DNA of 18,385 bases from Cruorifilaria tuberocauda (GCA_013365365.1 JABVXU010000836.1:1-18385); one strand, 5' to 3'; shown: positions 1 to 11,500, counted from the first letter of the stretch. Numbers and translations are program-made. The notes: generated from the letters alone by a model not told the origin.

Positions 1-581
1 AGAAGAGTAAGAAAAGAGAATAGGTATATATATACATATATTTGTAATAAAGTTCAACAGGTAGAAGAAAAGAAAATAGGTAAACTGTTTCGAATGAATT
101 ACAAAAGATTGATTGAATTGTTAGTTGAAAAATTAAAAAAAAATGATAAATTCATTTAATTATCTTCTTCATTTCAAACTACAAAAGTAAAAAATACAAT
201 TCATTTTAGTTTACATTTTATCTTTTAACAGATATTTATCTCTTTCGATTAATAAAAGATTGTTAGGAATGTAAATTGTCGATAATAGCTAAGACGATAA
301 ATTAATTTATAAAAAAAGTAAAATGATAAATTCATTTAATTATTTTAGTCGCAAATATCACAAACTCTACATATGCTTTATTTTAATTAACATAGATTAA
401 GACTAAGAAGATAAAGATATATTTCGTTTGCTGGGAAAACTTAAAAAATTTAAGTTCAAATTATATTTCCTTCAGGAAGCTTATGAATTCTTTAAACCTA
501 AGGCCGTCTTTATTGCCATCCTAGATGATGTTATCCTGATCTATTCAACACATTAATCAATATTCAATCGATAGATATAAT
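1..581. other. Non-coding AT-rich stretch, no gene seen
   Basis: There are no convincing exons. A 23-base direct repeat (AAATGATAAATTCATTTAAT plus TAT) occurs at 141-163 and 321-343, 180 bases apart. A short RT-like reading frame near 449-555 is discussed among the rejected items. Confidence 0.5.
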
Positions 582-812
582 ATAATAGAACTATCTAATT
601 AATTATAATTATAATAGAACTATTTAATTAATAATTATAATAGAACTATTTAACAAGTACTTCACGACATTACGCCCATTAATAATTGCTTTGCGACATT
701 ACCGTCTCTCAATGAGTACTTTGCGACACTACCGCCTTTCAAATGAGTACTTGATGAAATTACCGCCTCCCAACAAGTGGTTTACGACATTACCGCCCCA
801 CTCAAATTATTT
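582..812. repeat. Tandem repeat block upstream of NF-YC
   Basis: Three copies of ATAATAGAACTATYTAA start at 582, 611 and 637. They lead directly into five copies of a roughly 30-base unit with the core TTGCGACATTACCGCCT. The ATTACC-type core (ACTACC in the third copy) starts at about 669, 698, 728, 759 and 789. Copies differ at several positions, so the array is old. No coding potential is seen. Confidence 0.85.
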
Positions 813-875
813 TACAAATTTCAATTATTTCTCAAGAAATCCTATAACGAAAACATGATTACTGTATCCTATCTT

Positions 876-987
876 TATTTCCCACACTTTCTTCCATTTC
901 CCGGGAATACGTTAAAATTATTTTTGTTCGCTATTTCCCACACTTTCTCCCATTTCCCGGGAATACGTTAAAATTATTTCTGTTCGC
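876..987. repeat. Tandem duplication of a 56-base unit
   Basis: Copies 876-931 and 932-987 are nearly identical; I see two differing bases. Each contains CATTTCCCGGGAATACG, with the palindrome CCCGGG and the longer inverted TTCCCGGGAA. The near-identity points to a recent duplication. Confidence 0.9.
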
Positions 988-1365
988 TATAGTTATTTGA
1001 GTGGACAAAGATCCGCGAATATACTCCAAAATTTTATCATTTAACTTAATTAATTTTTCCATTTTTCCTGTTTCAAATGTTTGTATTTTATTTGAACTTT
1101 AAAAATTATAATTTAATTCATTTTGCGTACGCTTAATTTATACGTTACTAATAAACACTTGATCATCCGTGTTTCATAATTGTCATTTAGTTCTTCTATT
1201 GATTCACTGATTTTGGTTTCAATGCCCAATAGATTTCATCTCACCAAATGATTCTTTAGTCTTTTTAATTCATTTAAAAATGTAGCTAAAGAATTCAACA
1301 ATGAATTGTTTACGTAGTAAAATATTGTTTGAAAAAAATAATTTAAGCAAGAATATGAATTTAAA

Positions 1366-1370
1366 ATTGG
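1366..1370 (-). promoter_or_regulatory. CCAAT motif (reverse) upstream of NF-YC
   Basis: ATTGG on the + strand reads AGCCAATTTT on the - strand, with purines before CCAAT as NF-Y sites prefer. It lies about 130 bases before the ATG. A second CCAAT occurs at 1226-1230, and CCAAT also overlaps the start codon at 1497-1501. Short motifs occur often by chance, so function is unproven. Confidence 0.25.
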
Positions 1371-1465
1371 CTGTTTTTTTTCCAGTTTTTTCAAGGAGTG
1401 ATAAGAAGCAATTAGCTTTTATCATTTATTGATAAACTTTCTATTTTTGCAATATTTAATGCTTT

Positions 1466-1467
1466 AG
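1466..1467 (+). other. Candidate trans-splice acceptor before NF-YC
   Basis: GCTTTAG lies 32 bases before the ATG at 1500, after a T-rich stretch. Nematode mRNAs often receive a spliced leader at such a site. The acceptor is only a fair match, and an upstream non-coding exon is equally possible. Confidence 0.3.
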
Positions 1468-1499
1468 AATAGGCAAAAATTGTCATTTATTTGGCACCA

Positions 1500-3730
1500 A
1501 TGGCAGCAGCAACCGGTGATGATCATCAGGAACAAGAAGTTACTGATGATGATTTGTTTATGCAGAAAATAATGGAAGATGATAAGCCACATTTTGCCCA
1601 AGCCGATCATTCTATTCCACTGGTTTTTCTCTTCATTATCACTTTTTTTCTATCCTTATTAGTACTATCATTTATTAATGATAATAAATAGCATAATAAT
1701 ATTACGAGTAAGCCTTTTATCCATTTAGTTAGCAAAAGAATAACTGCTAAAATATTTGTATTGATATGTATTAATTTTACCTTATATTAAGATGCAGCAT
1801 GTGAGTCTCACTCCTCTTTACCACATGTTTTCTTTTTCAGGAGCTAGGGACTGATGAACCACAATATAGAAGAGACGGTGGTTTATACAATATAGATGAT
1901 GAAATTGCTTCATTCTGGCCTCGTATTCGTGCAAAAATCGACGCAGTTGATCCAGTCAGTTCATGTTTAAGACTAATTTTTAATATTTCTTTCTGGTATT
2001 TTTTATAGTTTGTTTTACAATTCCTAGAGATCTGCTTCATAAAGCTTACGGAAAATTGCTGATTTCAAAATGCCGCTGAAACTTCATGATATTTTCTCAG
2101 AAAACTTATAAAGAAAAATGCTCACGTAGATCAAAATGAAAAGTGTTAGTATAATATGCATTAAATTTTCAAATTTTGAAGAACTTAATGTCTCCTGAAA
2201 TTTAACGCATCATTAACTAAATATTTTTGCAGAAAACACTACGTGAAGCAAGTCGACATCAAGAATTGCAATTGCCATTGGCAAGAATAAAGAAAATTAT
2301 GAAATTGGATGATGATGTTAAACGAATGGCAAGTTTGTATACTTCTTCCTGCCTCTGGCCTTTTCCTAACAGAATATTTTTTACGAGTTTATCTTTTATT
2401 TTTAAATATTGCTTATTGATGAATAAAAGAAATAAATGATGTGGCATTATTTTGTTAATCCAGTATCCAGTATTAAAGTTCAAGTTAGATGACGGTGAGT
2501 AACTTGCAGACTGGTTCACTTTTGTTATATTTCTTCAGATGATTGGTTCAGAAACACCCATTTTACTTGCAAAAGCATCAGAAATCTTTGTTGAGGAATT
2601 GACATTGAGTGCTTGGAGATTTACGGAAGATAGTAAACGAAAAACACTTCAGAAGTCGGATATTTCTCAAGCTGTAGCCAGGTGCATCATTGACACTGTG
2701 GTATTTACATATTTTAAAATATTTTAAAAGTATATAAATTTAGTGTGCTGTTTTTTAGGTCTTGTTGGATTTTTTCTTCTTTCAGGAATGATATGTTCGA
2801 TTTCTTGATTGATATTGTTCCACGAGAAGATTCAAGGTGGCCATCACAGACCAGTAATCATGTAAGTTATTTTTTTTGTTCGTTCCATATATATCGTATA
2901 ATTTATCATATGTGATTTTTCATTCATAGATCACTTATTCAAAACTGGTTCTAAAATAGACACTGTTTTTAATTTTTCCAGTCTTAATTTACATGAGCAA
3001 AAATTTAAGAAAGATTTATATAAATACTAATTATTACAAAGACATTAATGCTTGTGTTTATTTTAATTATGTCATTGGGAAACTACAAATAGGTGCGTCG
3101 ATTGCTTAGTTCTAACAGTCATTAATAGCAAGTGGGATCTGGATTTTTAAAGAGTCCCAAAGAGTACCGAATAGAACAAGACTTCCATTGCGTATGAGGT
3201 TTTGTAGACATTTGGGTATCGCCAAGATTTGCAAGGTAACTGTCGATTTTTGACGTACAGAGAATGAAAGTAAGTTATGTCTTTTTCTTACCATAATGCT
3301 TTTATGTTACAGCAAGCTCAGATTGAAGAAATACAAGCAGTTGTTGCGGATGCCAGCAGTATTAATGGAAATATTCAATATGTCTTGCAGGTATTTGGGA
3401 AATATTTTTCTTTCCTTATCCTTTTTGTAACAATGGTTCCATGTAATATTCATAGATGGAAATCTTTTCTGAAATTTATGAAAATTTAGGGAATTGTCTG
3501 CTCAGCGAATGCCGTCATTATTTCATGAAGTAGTTAATAACCCGTATTTAATTTAGGTTGGATCCTCAGATGGGACATTGGCAACAGGCTCAGTTGTACA
3601 AGCTACTCAAATTGGACAGCCAATACAGCTACCTATAGGTACTGGTAATCAACCTATCCAACTGATTGCACTGAATTTACCGGACGGCAATATACAGCAG
3701 TTCCAAGTCCAACTTCCTCCATCGTCATAG
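1500..3730 (+). CDS. nfyc-1: NF-YC, CCAAT-binding factor subunit C (7 exons, 267 aa)
   Basis: Exons seen: 1500-1622, 1841-1954, 2233-2328, 2539-2681, 2786-2861, 3313-3390, 3557-3730; all join in frame. NF-YC pairs with NF-YB through a histone fold and recruits NF-YA to bind CCAAT promoters in the nucleus. Residues 1-65 are acidic; FWPRI (66-70) precedes the fold. The histone fold spans about 91-172: LPLARIKKIMKLDDDV is helix 1, ILLAKASEIFVEELTLSAW helix 2, and KRKTLQKSDISQAVA with FDFLIDIVPRED the C-terminal part, all typical of the family. The tail (185-267) is Q-, I- and V-rich, like the NF-YC activation region. I chose the ATG at 1500 as the first in-frame Met; the TTG at 1491 is upstream in frame. 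Intron 3 is GC-AG. The family call is very secure; the exact N-terminus is less so. The symbol follows nematode naming by homology. Confidence 0.93.
2329..2538 (+). other. GC-AG intron in NF-YC
   Basis: The intron begins GCAAGT after ATG and ends TTCTTCAG. No GT donor near the end of exon 3 keeps both the frame and the histone-fold residues. The GT inside GATGTT would delete the conserved V-K, and the one in AAGTTTGT would shift the frame. The GC donor keeps LDDDVKRM joined to MIGSETP in phase 0. The other five NF-YC introns begin with GT. Confidence 0.8.
3119..3235 (+). other. Possible cassette exon in NF-YC intron 5
   Basis: Inside the 451-nt intron 5 there is a 117-nt stretch bounded by CTAACAG and AAG|GTAACT. 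It is open for 39 codons and is phase 0 at both ends, as required to enter the transcript without a frameshift. Its product would be basic (start SLIASGIWIFKESQRVPNRT, end HLGIAKICK) and is not a known NF-YC segment. The stretch is less AT-rich than the intron around it. It could be a regulated exon, an old insertion or chance; skipping it gives the ordinary NF-YC. Confidence 0.35.
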
Positions 3731-4438
3731 CCATTGTTGTGAGAGGAGAAGATTTTTTATGTGTATATTCATTGATTGAATTAACTGTATCTTTATTGCC
3801 GACAGCTACTTTACAAGCGACTTTCATGTCCAACATGATGAATCTAACTCCATCATTTCCTCATCCCACAACTAGAGCTGTTGGCGTTACACATTTCAAG
3901 TTTTAAATTGAGGCAATCTCGAATTCTTTTCAAAAATTAACTGACTTTGCACCGGTAGAGGAAACATAGGAAAGAATCAGTCTTTCAATGTTTCAATGCA
4001 CTTCTGTAATCTGTCAAGGGACAAACTGCCTATTGTGATCTCATTATGCATTCATCTTATTTCTAAACTATTTGTACATATATTATTGGTGACTAGAGAA
4101 AAACAAATTGTCTATAAACAAAAAGAAAAATCGCAAGGATTAAAATTTAAGTGGGAAAATGATATTGTTTAATTTTCCAGAATAATGGCCCCCTCCCTTT
4201 TTTTCCTTTCTTCACTCACATTATCATAATTATTCTTTTTATTGTCTTTAGCTACTTGAAATCGCAAAACAATAAGTGCTTGAAACATATTATTAAGAAT
4301 TCATAAATTACCAATTCAATTTATTCTTTCCAAGCTAGAACCTTGTCTAGCATTGATCTCTCTGTATCCCTACCTTTGCAAAGTCATATGAAGATTGTCC
4401 TAGATAATGCATATATTTCTGAAATCCATCATTGTCTG

Positions 4439-4444
4439 TTTATT
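4439..4444 (-). terminator. Candidate poly(A) signal for the RhoGEF
   Basis: TTTATT on the + strand is AATAAA on the - strand, about 610 bases past the stop. It is the nearest canonical signal; a non-canonical one closer to 5050 cannot be excluded. Confidence 0.35.
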
Positions 4445-4495
4445 CAGGGAAATTGCTTACAGTATCTTTATACAAAATATTGACCACTTGTAGGA

Positions 4496-4501
4496 AATAA
4501 A
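4496..4501 (+). terminator. Candidate poly(A) signal for NF-YC
   Basis: This is the first canonical AATAAA downstream of the stop at 3730. The UTR would be about 770 bases, long for a nematode, so a variant signal nearer the stop may be used instead. Confidence 0.35.
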
Positions 4502-5053
4502 AAAGGAAGAAAATGAATTAAGCAGAGTAAGGCAAACATAAAATGTTAATCTGCAAAATTTTTGCATGATAGACCAGTAAAGCGGATGAAGTGAATAGAT
4601 TACTTTTTCAGCAAAACCCTGTGTTTCTATTCGTTCGTAGATGTTTGAGTTTTCAAAAAAGAAAAAGAAATTGACAAACAGAGAAGAAACTAGTATATGT
4701 ATTTTTCAAACTGTAATCGCTTGATGAAGGTAATGAAAACTTCATTCGACTGTATGTCATATGTACATTTAAAGTTTATGCAGTCGATTCTGTGACAGAA
4801 CTGTAACCTAGTCTTGAGTAATGAGCATGGTATGGTGACACGTCACATGTTTACACAACATTTACAGATCAAAAAGGTTCGGGAGTGACTGTCCAAATGA
4901 TTAAATCTATTTTGGCAGTCCAAACATGACAATAAAAACGGCAGAATAATATCACTACGTTACATAGAGTTGATTGAATATGGAATAAAGTAATTACAGC
5001 GCCAATGTCAAAACAATTATCTTGAATGATTCATTTGCCTGGTACTCACATTA

Positions 5054-5573
5054 TTATTTCTGATTAAGACTTGGCGGTGGTGGAGCTCGAAAACGTGGAA
5101 GAGTGTTTTCCGCATACTTGACAGTTGGACTGGATTCGTGCATACTCTCCCATTCGTCACCTTCTTCCACCCGACAAAGATCGCCACCAATTTCACATGG
5201 ACCCCTTCCTCCTAAAACTCAGTTTTTCCAGAATATATTTGTATATACACTAATAGAACAGCCACTTATTTCCCTAATTACAATGATTGTCTCAAGCAAA
5301 AGAAAAAACTATTTTTTTGTAAAATTCCCTGTGCAAGGATGGGATTGTGAGTACCAAGGATCTAACCTAAATGTTTCAATAAATCCTGAAAATTAAGGAT
5401 TTAGTGAAGAGACCCATGATTCAAAAATGCTTTTGTGACAGTAAATGAAGGAAATCACCTTGTACCCGTCCCAAATTATTCGAGCTTGAACACGATGAAG
5501 CTGTTAATGATATCAGTGAGCATGGTCGCCGAGTACCTTCCACGAAACCAAAGTCACGAAATCCGCCATTGAA
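5054..5573 (-). other. C-terminal tail exons of the RhoGEF
   Basis: Exons 5573-5459 and 5211-5054 encode the last 90 residues. The donor CAAG|GTGATT leaves one base that joins GA after the acceptor GTTTTAG to make Gly; this agreement supports both sites. If the intron were retained, the frame would run to a TGA near 5432. The tail contains a serine/cysteine-rich run, acidic stretches (VEEGDEWESMHESS) and ends RFRAPPPPSLNQK. The PPPP motif could be an SH3 or WW ligand, which is inference. The stop is TAA at 5056-5054. There is no SH3 domain as in some Dbs/Trio proteins. Confidence 0.8.
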
Positions 5574-8500
5574 CTGTAATAGGAGTATAAAAAGGTGACG
5601 GAAAATCCCATTCAAAATATCCTGAACGCTACAAGAATACCAAATTTGTGCAACTCAGTGGGCTGTATTATATTCTTATTTGTTGTTAATATGGAATAAG
5701 TATAGCTGAGTCAAATCCAAATGATATTTTGTTGATCAGGCGATATTTCGACCTTCAGTGAATATAAATAAGCATGTTATAAGTAATATGTGTTACTAAC
5801 CGCAGCGTGCGGTCCTAAATGAATATACGAGGAATGTAATTCAATGCCCATATTTGCCTTTTCACGGATGTTTTTTTCTCGACTTCGAATGGCCTGATTC
5901 CACAGAATATTGCGGATATCTTCAACCCAAGCATCACGAATGCCTGCTGTTTGTGACTGTAATATATAAAAATTAAACAACTACATTCGACAGTATTCTG
6001 AGGAAAAAATTTCTGAAAACTAAAAATTTCATTATTTAAGAATTATTTAAGTTATCTATTTATCTAAAATATTTGTCTAAAAATTATTTAAGAATTGACA
6101 AAGTTTTTACCTCCATAACATATGTGAATGAGTTCTTGTGTTTCCGGAACCATAATTCAAATTTAACCTTCGAATCTTTCACCATCTCTGTTAAACCGCA
6201 ATCAGTCATCTAAAGCGAAAGAGTTTTTATTAAATTTATCCATTTGATTAAATTAGCTATAGAACCACAAGATTGACAGTTGATTCTCGCTTATTTTCTC
6301 ACGTATGCTAAAAATCAATAAAAGCCGCATAAAAAATTAAATTTAGTTAAAGGGCATATATATCACTTCGAACTTCACGTGAATCTATTATACATTTCAT
6401 TGATATTAACATGGATCCCACAAATATTAGAGAGTAATATTAGAAATGTAGTTCACAATTCTGTAATTCAAGTATTAAAATACTGTGACTGGTAAATAAA
6501 TTGAATTAAAGAATCATGCTGGGATCTAAGAATGATAAGATTGAGATTTTCGAATCAACAAACAACAAGAAATTAAAAATGTTGAAAAAATTGAAAGACC
6601 TGTATACTGCTTTTATATTTCAGCTCATCAAATGTACTTCCTTTCCACGATCGTGATAATTTTGGCTTTGTAAGGACAACACAATTTTCGAACAGGAAAA
6701 CATTTCGTACACGCTTCTTAGATTGTAAACCACGCTTTTCAGTGACATACATCGTGTCATGCCGCAACAAGTTTCCTTGCTCCTTGAGATTCAAATCACA
6801 ACCAGTTATCCGCTCCATCGCTAACATATCATTACCACGACGAATCTGCTGTCCAACTACCATAGCTACTTTTTCCAACACTTCCAAAACTTCCTAGAAT
6901 CGAAAATTGACAGTGAGAGTTGAGTTGAGTGCGGAACTAAATCTAAACTTTAATACTTGCACAAAAAATAATAAAATGCAAAATGAAAGATGAATGAAAT
7001 GAGCTTTACTTTGGGACTGTAATAAAAATTTTCACGGAAAATACATAGAGCCAAGCTTTGTCAAGAACAGAATGATGACCAACCACTTTATTTGATGGTG
7101 TAGCATTGAGAAGTTGTTGGAGCGCAAGCGCATATTTACCAATCCTTTCAATCGGTTTAATCAATAAATGTGATAAATCGGCCATGCTCTGTAAAGTCTT
7201 GTTGAAACAAAAAAACAAACATTTAAAGAAAACATTTGTTTTTTTATTTAAAAAAACAAAATCGAATATGCATTTAAAATTGATGAAAGCTAATAACAAA
7301 AAGAATTATCCCTAACCTGTACAGAGCTAAAAAATTTATGACCAGCTTCACGCATTAATTGATCAGATTTCGGTTTATTTTTTGCGTATAGTGCATACAA
7401 TTCAAAGTAGCTAAGATTGTCGAGAAACAATCGTCCAGTTGTCATTGAAACTGATTCGTCAGCACAGCGAAACCTACCGGGAAAATAATATCTGAATATT
7501 TCCTAAGATTCCAAATTTTCATTACGATCGACATTTACACAATACTTTTAAGGGAAAGAATAATTTACCTTAACCGTGAGATGAGCTGAGGCAAGAACGA
7601 ATGAGCGTGGAACTGAAAAAGCTTTTCAATATTTCCAAAAATGCATGACTTTTTGCCACGAAGTGCACTCGGGATGTCAATTCGAGCCATTTCCGGCATG
7701 AAATCCTAAAATATATCAATATATTATAGTCTTAATAATCTTTCAGAATGACTCATTTAATAATAAAGGAATATTAAAATAATCACTCATCAGTGAGTTT
7801 AAAATCAGCGATAATATTAAACAAGTTCTAGACTACAAATGCAGTATAGAAATCACATTGCGTTAAAAAATTAACAACTTTAAAAATTTTCAGTGTTTTA
7901 CTAATATCAAAATATGCAAATTCATTTGAAAAACTATTTAATATGCGTTAACCCGATTAAATTTTCTGTTTACAGATGAAGTTTTAATGCACCGAGGTAA
8001 TTCGAAATCAAAAATAAATGAGCGGGAAGAACGTACTTGAACCACAAGTCTTAACGCACTGACATAATCGATTTCCGAATCGAGCAAATCCCTTACAACG
8101 GTACATTCAATTCTGAAATTTGCATCGCTTGTTTTCGCAGGGCTTAGCCAATCTCGGATCATATCTATTTGCTCAGAACGCATCGAAAAGTCTAGAGCTG
8201 AGAATGCTGCAAAAATGAAAAATCCAATACATCGCGGAATATTATTCATTCATTCAAAAATTAGTCGGATACTTATTACAACTGCCGAAATGTGCCGATA
8301 AAGAGATAGAAGTTCCAATGAACTGCGCATTTTAATTTATCACGATCGAATGATCCAGTCAAAGATAGAAGTAGAAGACCTGATGCGACAGCTGGCTGAG
8401 GTGATTCGCCGATGCTACAACAATCATCATCCAAAAACTGGAAAGCACTCAAAGCCGAGCGACAATCCTGCAAAATAAGTTCAAGTAGTTCTAAGCATCC

Positions 8501-11500
8501 CAGAAAATTTTGAAGTTTTTCAAAAATTTATCATTACCTCCTCCAAAAAATCACTACTGGAGGTTCTCATCAATGGACGCCGTGATTTCTGTGATACAAC
8601 AAATCGTGCTGATCCGGGTCGGATGGCTCCGTTGATTAGGAATGGATTTGGAAGACGTAATGGAACAGTACTAATGGAACGACGTTGGTCCAGCTTTTTG
8701 TGCAATGTGTTTGTCGACATTGATGTAATGATCTAAAACATGTACAGAAATGAAACTAATACTAAAAAGAAGTGTGTCACTGATTTATGATAATTTTATA
8801 GCTCCCGATAAAAGTTTTTAAAATTCTGCAAATTCATTAAATAGTTTCATTGCTTTGATAAATAATTTGAAAAGTTTTTTCAAAGCAACCATTTGAAAAG
8901 GAATCCAGAGTTTTTAGATGGAAGGAATAAAAAGATAATTAAAAACATATAAAGTATACTTTATTGGTCAGATTAAGAGTGACAGGTGCAGATCCGATTG
9001 CAGATTCTTCAACGACTTCCAACGGCCCAGTATGCACCGATGGTGCCCATGAATTGCGACGCCACCGAATTTCTTCCACTTCTGTTAGCCCCTGAAATAG
9101 GAAAACAAACATGAAAATATCTCTTTTCCATATAATATGCTCAAGATATTTAAAAATAAATACTTCAAGACCTGCTTTTCATAAAATTAAATTATTTTGC
9201 GCATCACTTTTTGATCCTTTTATGGACAATTAATCAATGCCACAAATAAGAAAATTATTAAGAAGGATAAACAAGAATGTGAATAACTAGGCTAAAAATT
9301 AATCAAAGAGGAAATTACAAGGAAATATATGAGATAAAAAATAATAACCAGCTGCTCATGTTGAGTAGAAGTTGCTTTTGAAATTGGAATTTCATACTGT
9401 GTTGGTGCTGGGCTTGTTTGTTGCCGAGAATGTTCATTTGCATCCAAATCATTGTTTACATTAACAGTGAAACATTCCTCGATATCCGAATATACCTCCA
9501 TCGGTGTATCGGATACCGAATCCGATAAATCAGAGCAACGACTTTTTGGTAAAGACAAATCAATGATAGAACAATCAGCTTCTCCACTAAGGCATGAATC
9601 AACAGCGCCAACTTCCTGGCTCGCGTTACCATCAGCACTTTCCTGACTTGAGCTAGTGCTCATCTGGCAACGCAAATCGGAAATCTTGAGTGTGGGATCC
9701 AAACTCATAATCGCTTTTTCGCAATCCAAAAGCAATTTTTCTATTTCTTGTCGAATCTAGTAATGAAACTATGCTTTCTTGTTTGTGAAAAAATTTAACA
9801 GTAAAGATCCCAATGGCTTTCCTCACTTATCATATATGCGAATCTTAGGTAAATTCGATCATCAAATTTCTCTTACCTAACTGCATCGCGGGAAATTAGA
9901 AGCAATACAAAAGTTGAAAAAAAAATATAACTTCGTTTGAAAATTTGAATAATGGACAATTTATAACCAGAACTTACTGTGTAATCAGTTGAACTAATAG
10001 TAATGTATTCATGAAGACGAGAAATAGCAGTGGATGGGTATTTCGAAATTAATATTTCTTTTTCCTTTTCATCGTAACTTCTTTTCGCATGAAGTAAAGC
10101 CCAATTGTAAACCTGAATTTATACATAATATAAAAATCCTGAAAATGAGAACAATGAATTAAATTAAAATTAAAAAAATGGTACCAAAACTACATTTTAT
10201 CCAAATAAATCAAATATTACTTCTAAAAATAAATGAAATAAGAATTGAAATAAGGGACCTGATCAATATGAATACGGGAATCAAGTGCAGCTTGAACAAC
10301 AGGTCGTACTTCCATAGCACGCTGTTTACAAGACGCTAGAAATGAGTTGAATGAATCGAATGTATCAGTGATTTTTTTTCGGTCCGTATTTCCAAATGAA
10401 CCTTCTTCCGGCAAATGCGCAACTTTCTTCAGACGGCTGTCTGCTTCGTCCAAGTATTTTGTTAGTTCTATTGTTTTACTGTCTACTTGTTTAATCTAAA
10501 ATATATATAAATATAGCAAAAACTATAAGAATGAATCTTTAATTTAATGATGAATAAATTTTTCTTGAAAAGAGAACCAAAAAAAAAAGCAAAAAAAACA
10601 GCTACGAAATCCATTATTGAAATTATATTTCAATTTTCAAATATTATTAAACTAACAAAACCAACCTGCGATGCCAATCTTACGACGCTGAATATTTTGA
10701 TTACCTTCAGCTGTTCCAAACTATTTATTTCATTATTGATGAAATCCGTCACCTATTGCAAAATAATTTTAAAAAAGAAAAAAGTCATAGTCAAACAAAA
10801 CGATTGCATAAAAAAATTTCAAAAATCTAAAACAAAAACAGTTAAACTTGGCTACATCTGCTATACTTGAGTGAAATTCAAACCTCTGGAACATATTTCA
10901 AAAATTCGATCGCTTCCACCGAACATTGAAAGGCATAAAGTCGTCTCGATATGCTTGAATTGCTTCTCTGCATAACCAGTTTAACTTCTTCAAAACCAGA
11001 CACTGCACGGTTTATTGAATCGCTGCAAAAATTCACTGTAAAAGCAAATGTAGATGTGGGCATATAAATCAAAAATATTGGAAAGAGATATATCCGTGAG
11101 CATCCCCGAATCTAAGTACGAAGTATGTGCGCTTTTGAATCTAATTTCGAAATTACTAGATAAACCATCGATCGTCTCAAGATAAAAAAACCGAATAGAT
11201 AAAAAATAAAGAAGAACCACTAAGTACACTAAAGTACACTGAGATCATGATTCGAAGGAAAAGAATTGTAAGTAAAACGATTTAATTATAATTATAACTG
11301 GGGACATATTTGCAATAAAAATCTCTAACATTTTGACAACCAGGAAAAAAAAACTCCAGAGTTTCAAAACTAAACATACGAGAAAAGGTAAGAATCAAGG
11401 TGCTGAAGATCGCAGTACTGTGTTTTCAGCTCATCACACAATACTTCTCCACGATGCAACAAAAATACCACATCTGGTTCATCTTTCACAGTATTCCATC

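Larger units (their letters stand above)
988..1499. other. 5' flank of NF-YC
   Basis: This AT-rich stretch has no reading frame of note and presumably includes the NF-YC promoter and 5' leader. The CCAAT motifs at 1226-1230 and 1366-1370 lie here. Confidence 0.5.
3731..5053. other. Convergent 3' flank between the NF-YC and RhoGEF stop codons
   Basis: No coding exon is seen. The region must hold both 3' UTRs. The first clear + strand AATAAA after the NF-YC stop is at 4496-4501, with another at 4984-4989. The nearest - strand AATAAA after the RhoGEF stop reads from 4444 to 4439, with others at 4325-4320, 4244-4239 and 3797-3792. If these are used, both UTRs are long and the two transcripts would overlap by about 60 bases or more. 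Confidence 0.5.

Noticed and set aside
449..559. Reading frame with LDDVILIYS, like a reverse-transcriptase catalytic box
   Set aside because: It has one extra residue inside the most conserved motif, a stop shortly after, and no other RT or integrase motif nearby. It may be a worn retroelement scrap, but the evidence is too thin.
1500..1691. Read-through of NF-YC exon 1 into a hydrophobic, membrane-like tail (LVFLFIITFFLSLLVLSFI)
   Set aside because: The hydrophobic part lies past a GT donor at 1623 and comes from T-rich intron sequence, which commonly encodes Phe and Leu. The NF-YC frame continues in the next exon.
5103..5396. Plus-strand ORF of 97 codons
   Set aside because: It is a shadow of the last minus-strand RhoGEF exon and its intron, with no recognisable product.
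10547..10870. Plus-strand ORF of 107 codons, rich in Lys, Ile and Thr
   Set aside because: It crosses a real minus-strand exon (10752-10666) and intron sequence. The composition is that of translated A-rich DNA.
10990..11229. Minus-strand ORF next to the 11022-10884 exon (ETIDGLSSNFEIRF...)
   Set aside because: Its frame differs from the exon it overlaps, and the exons on both sides already join in frame without it.
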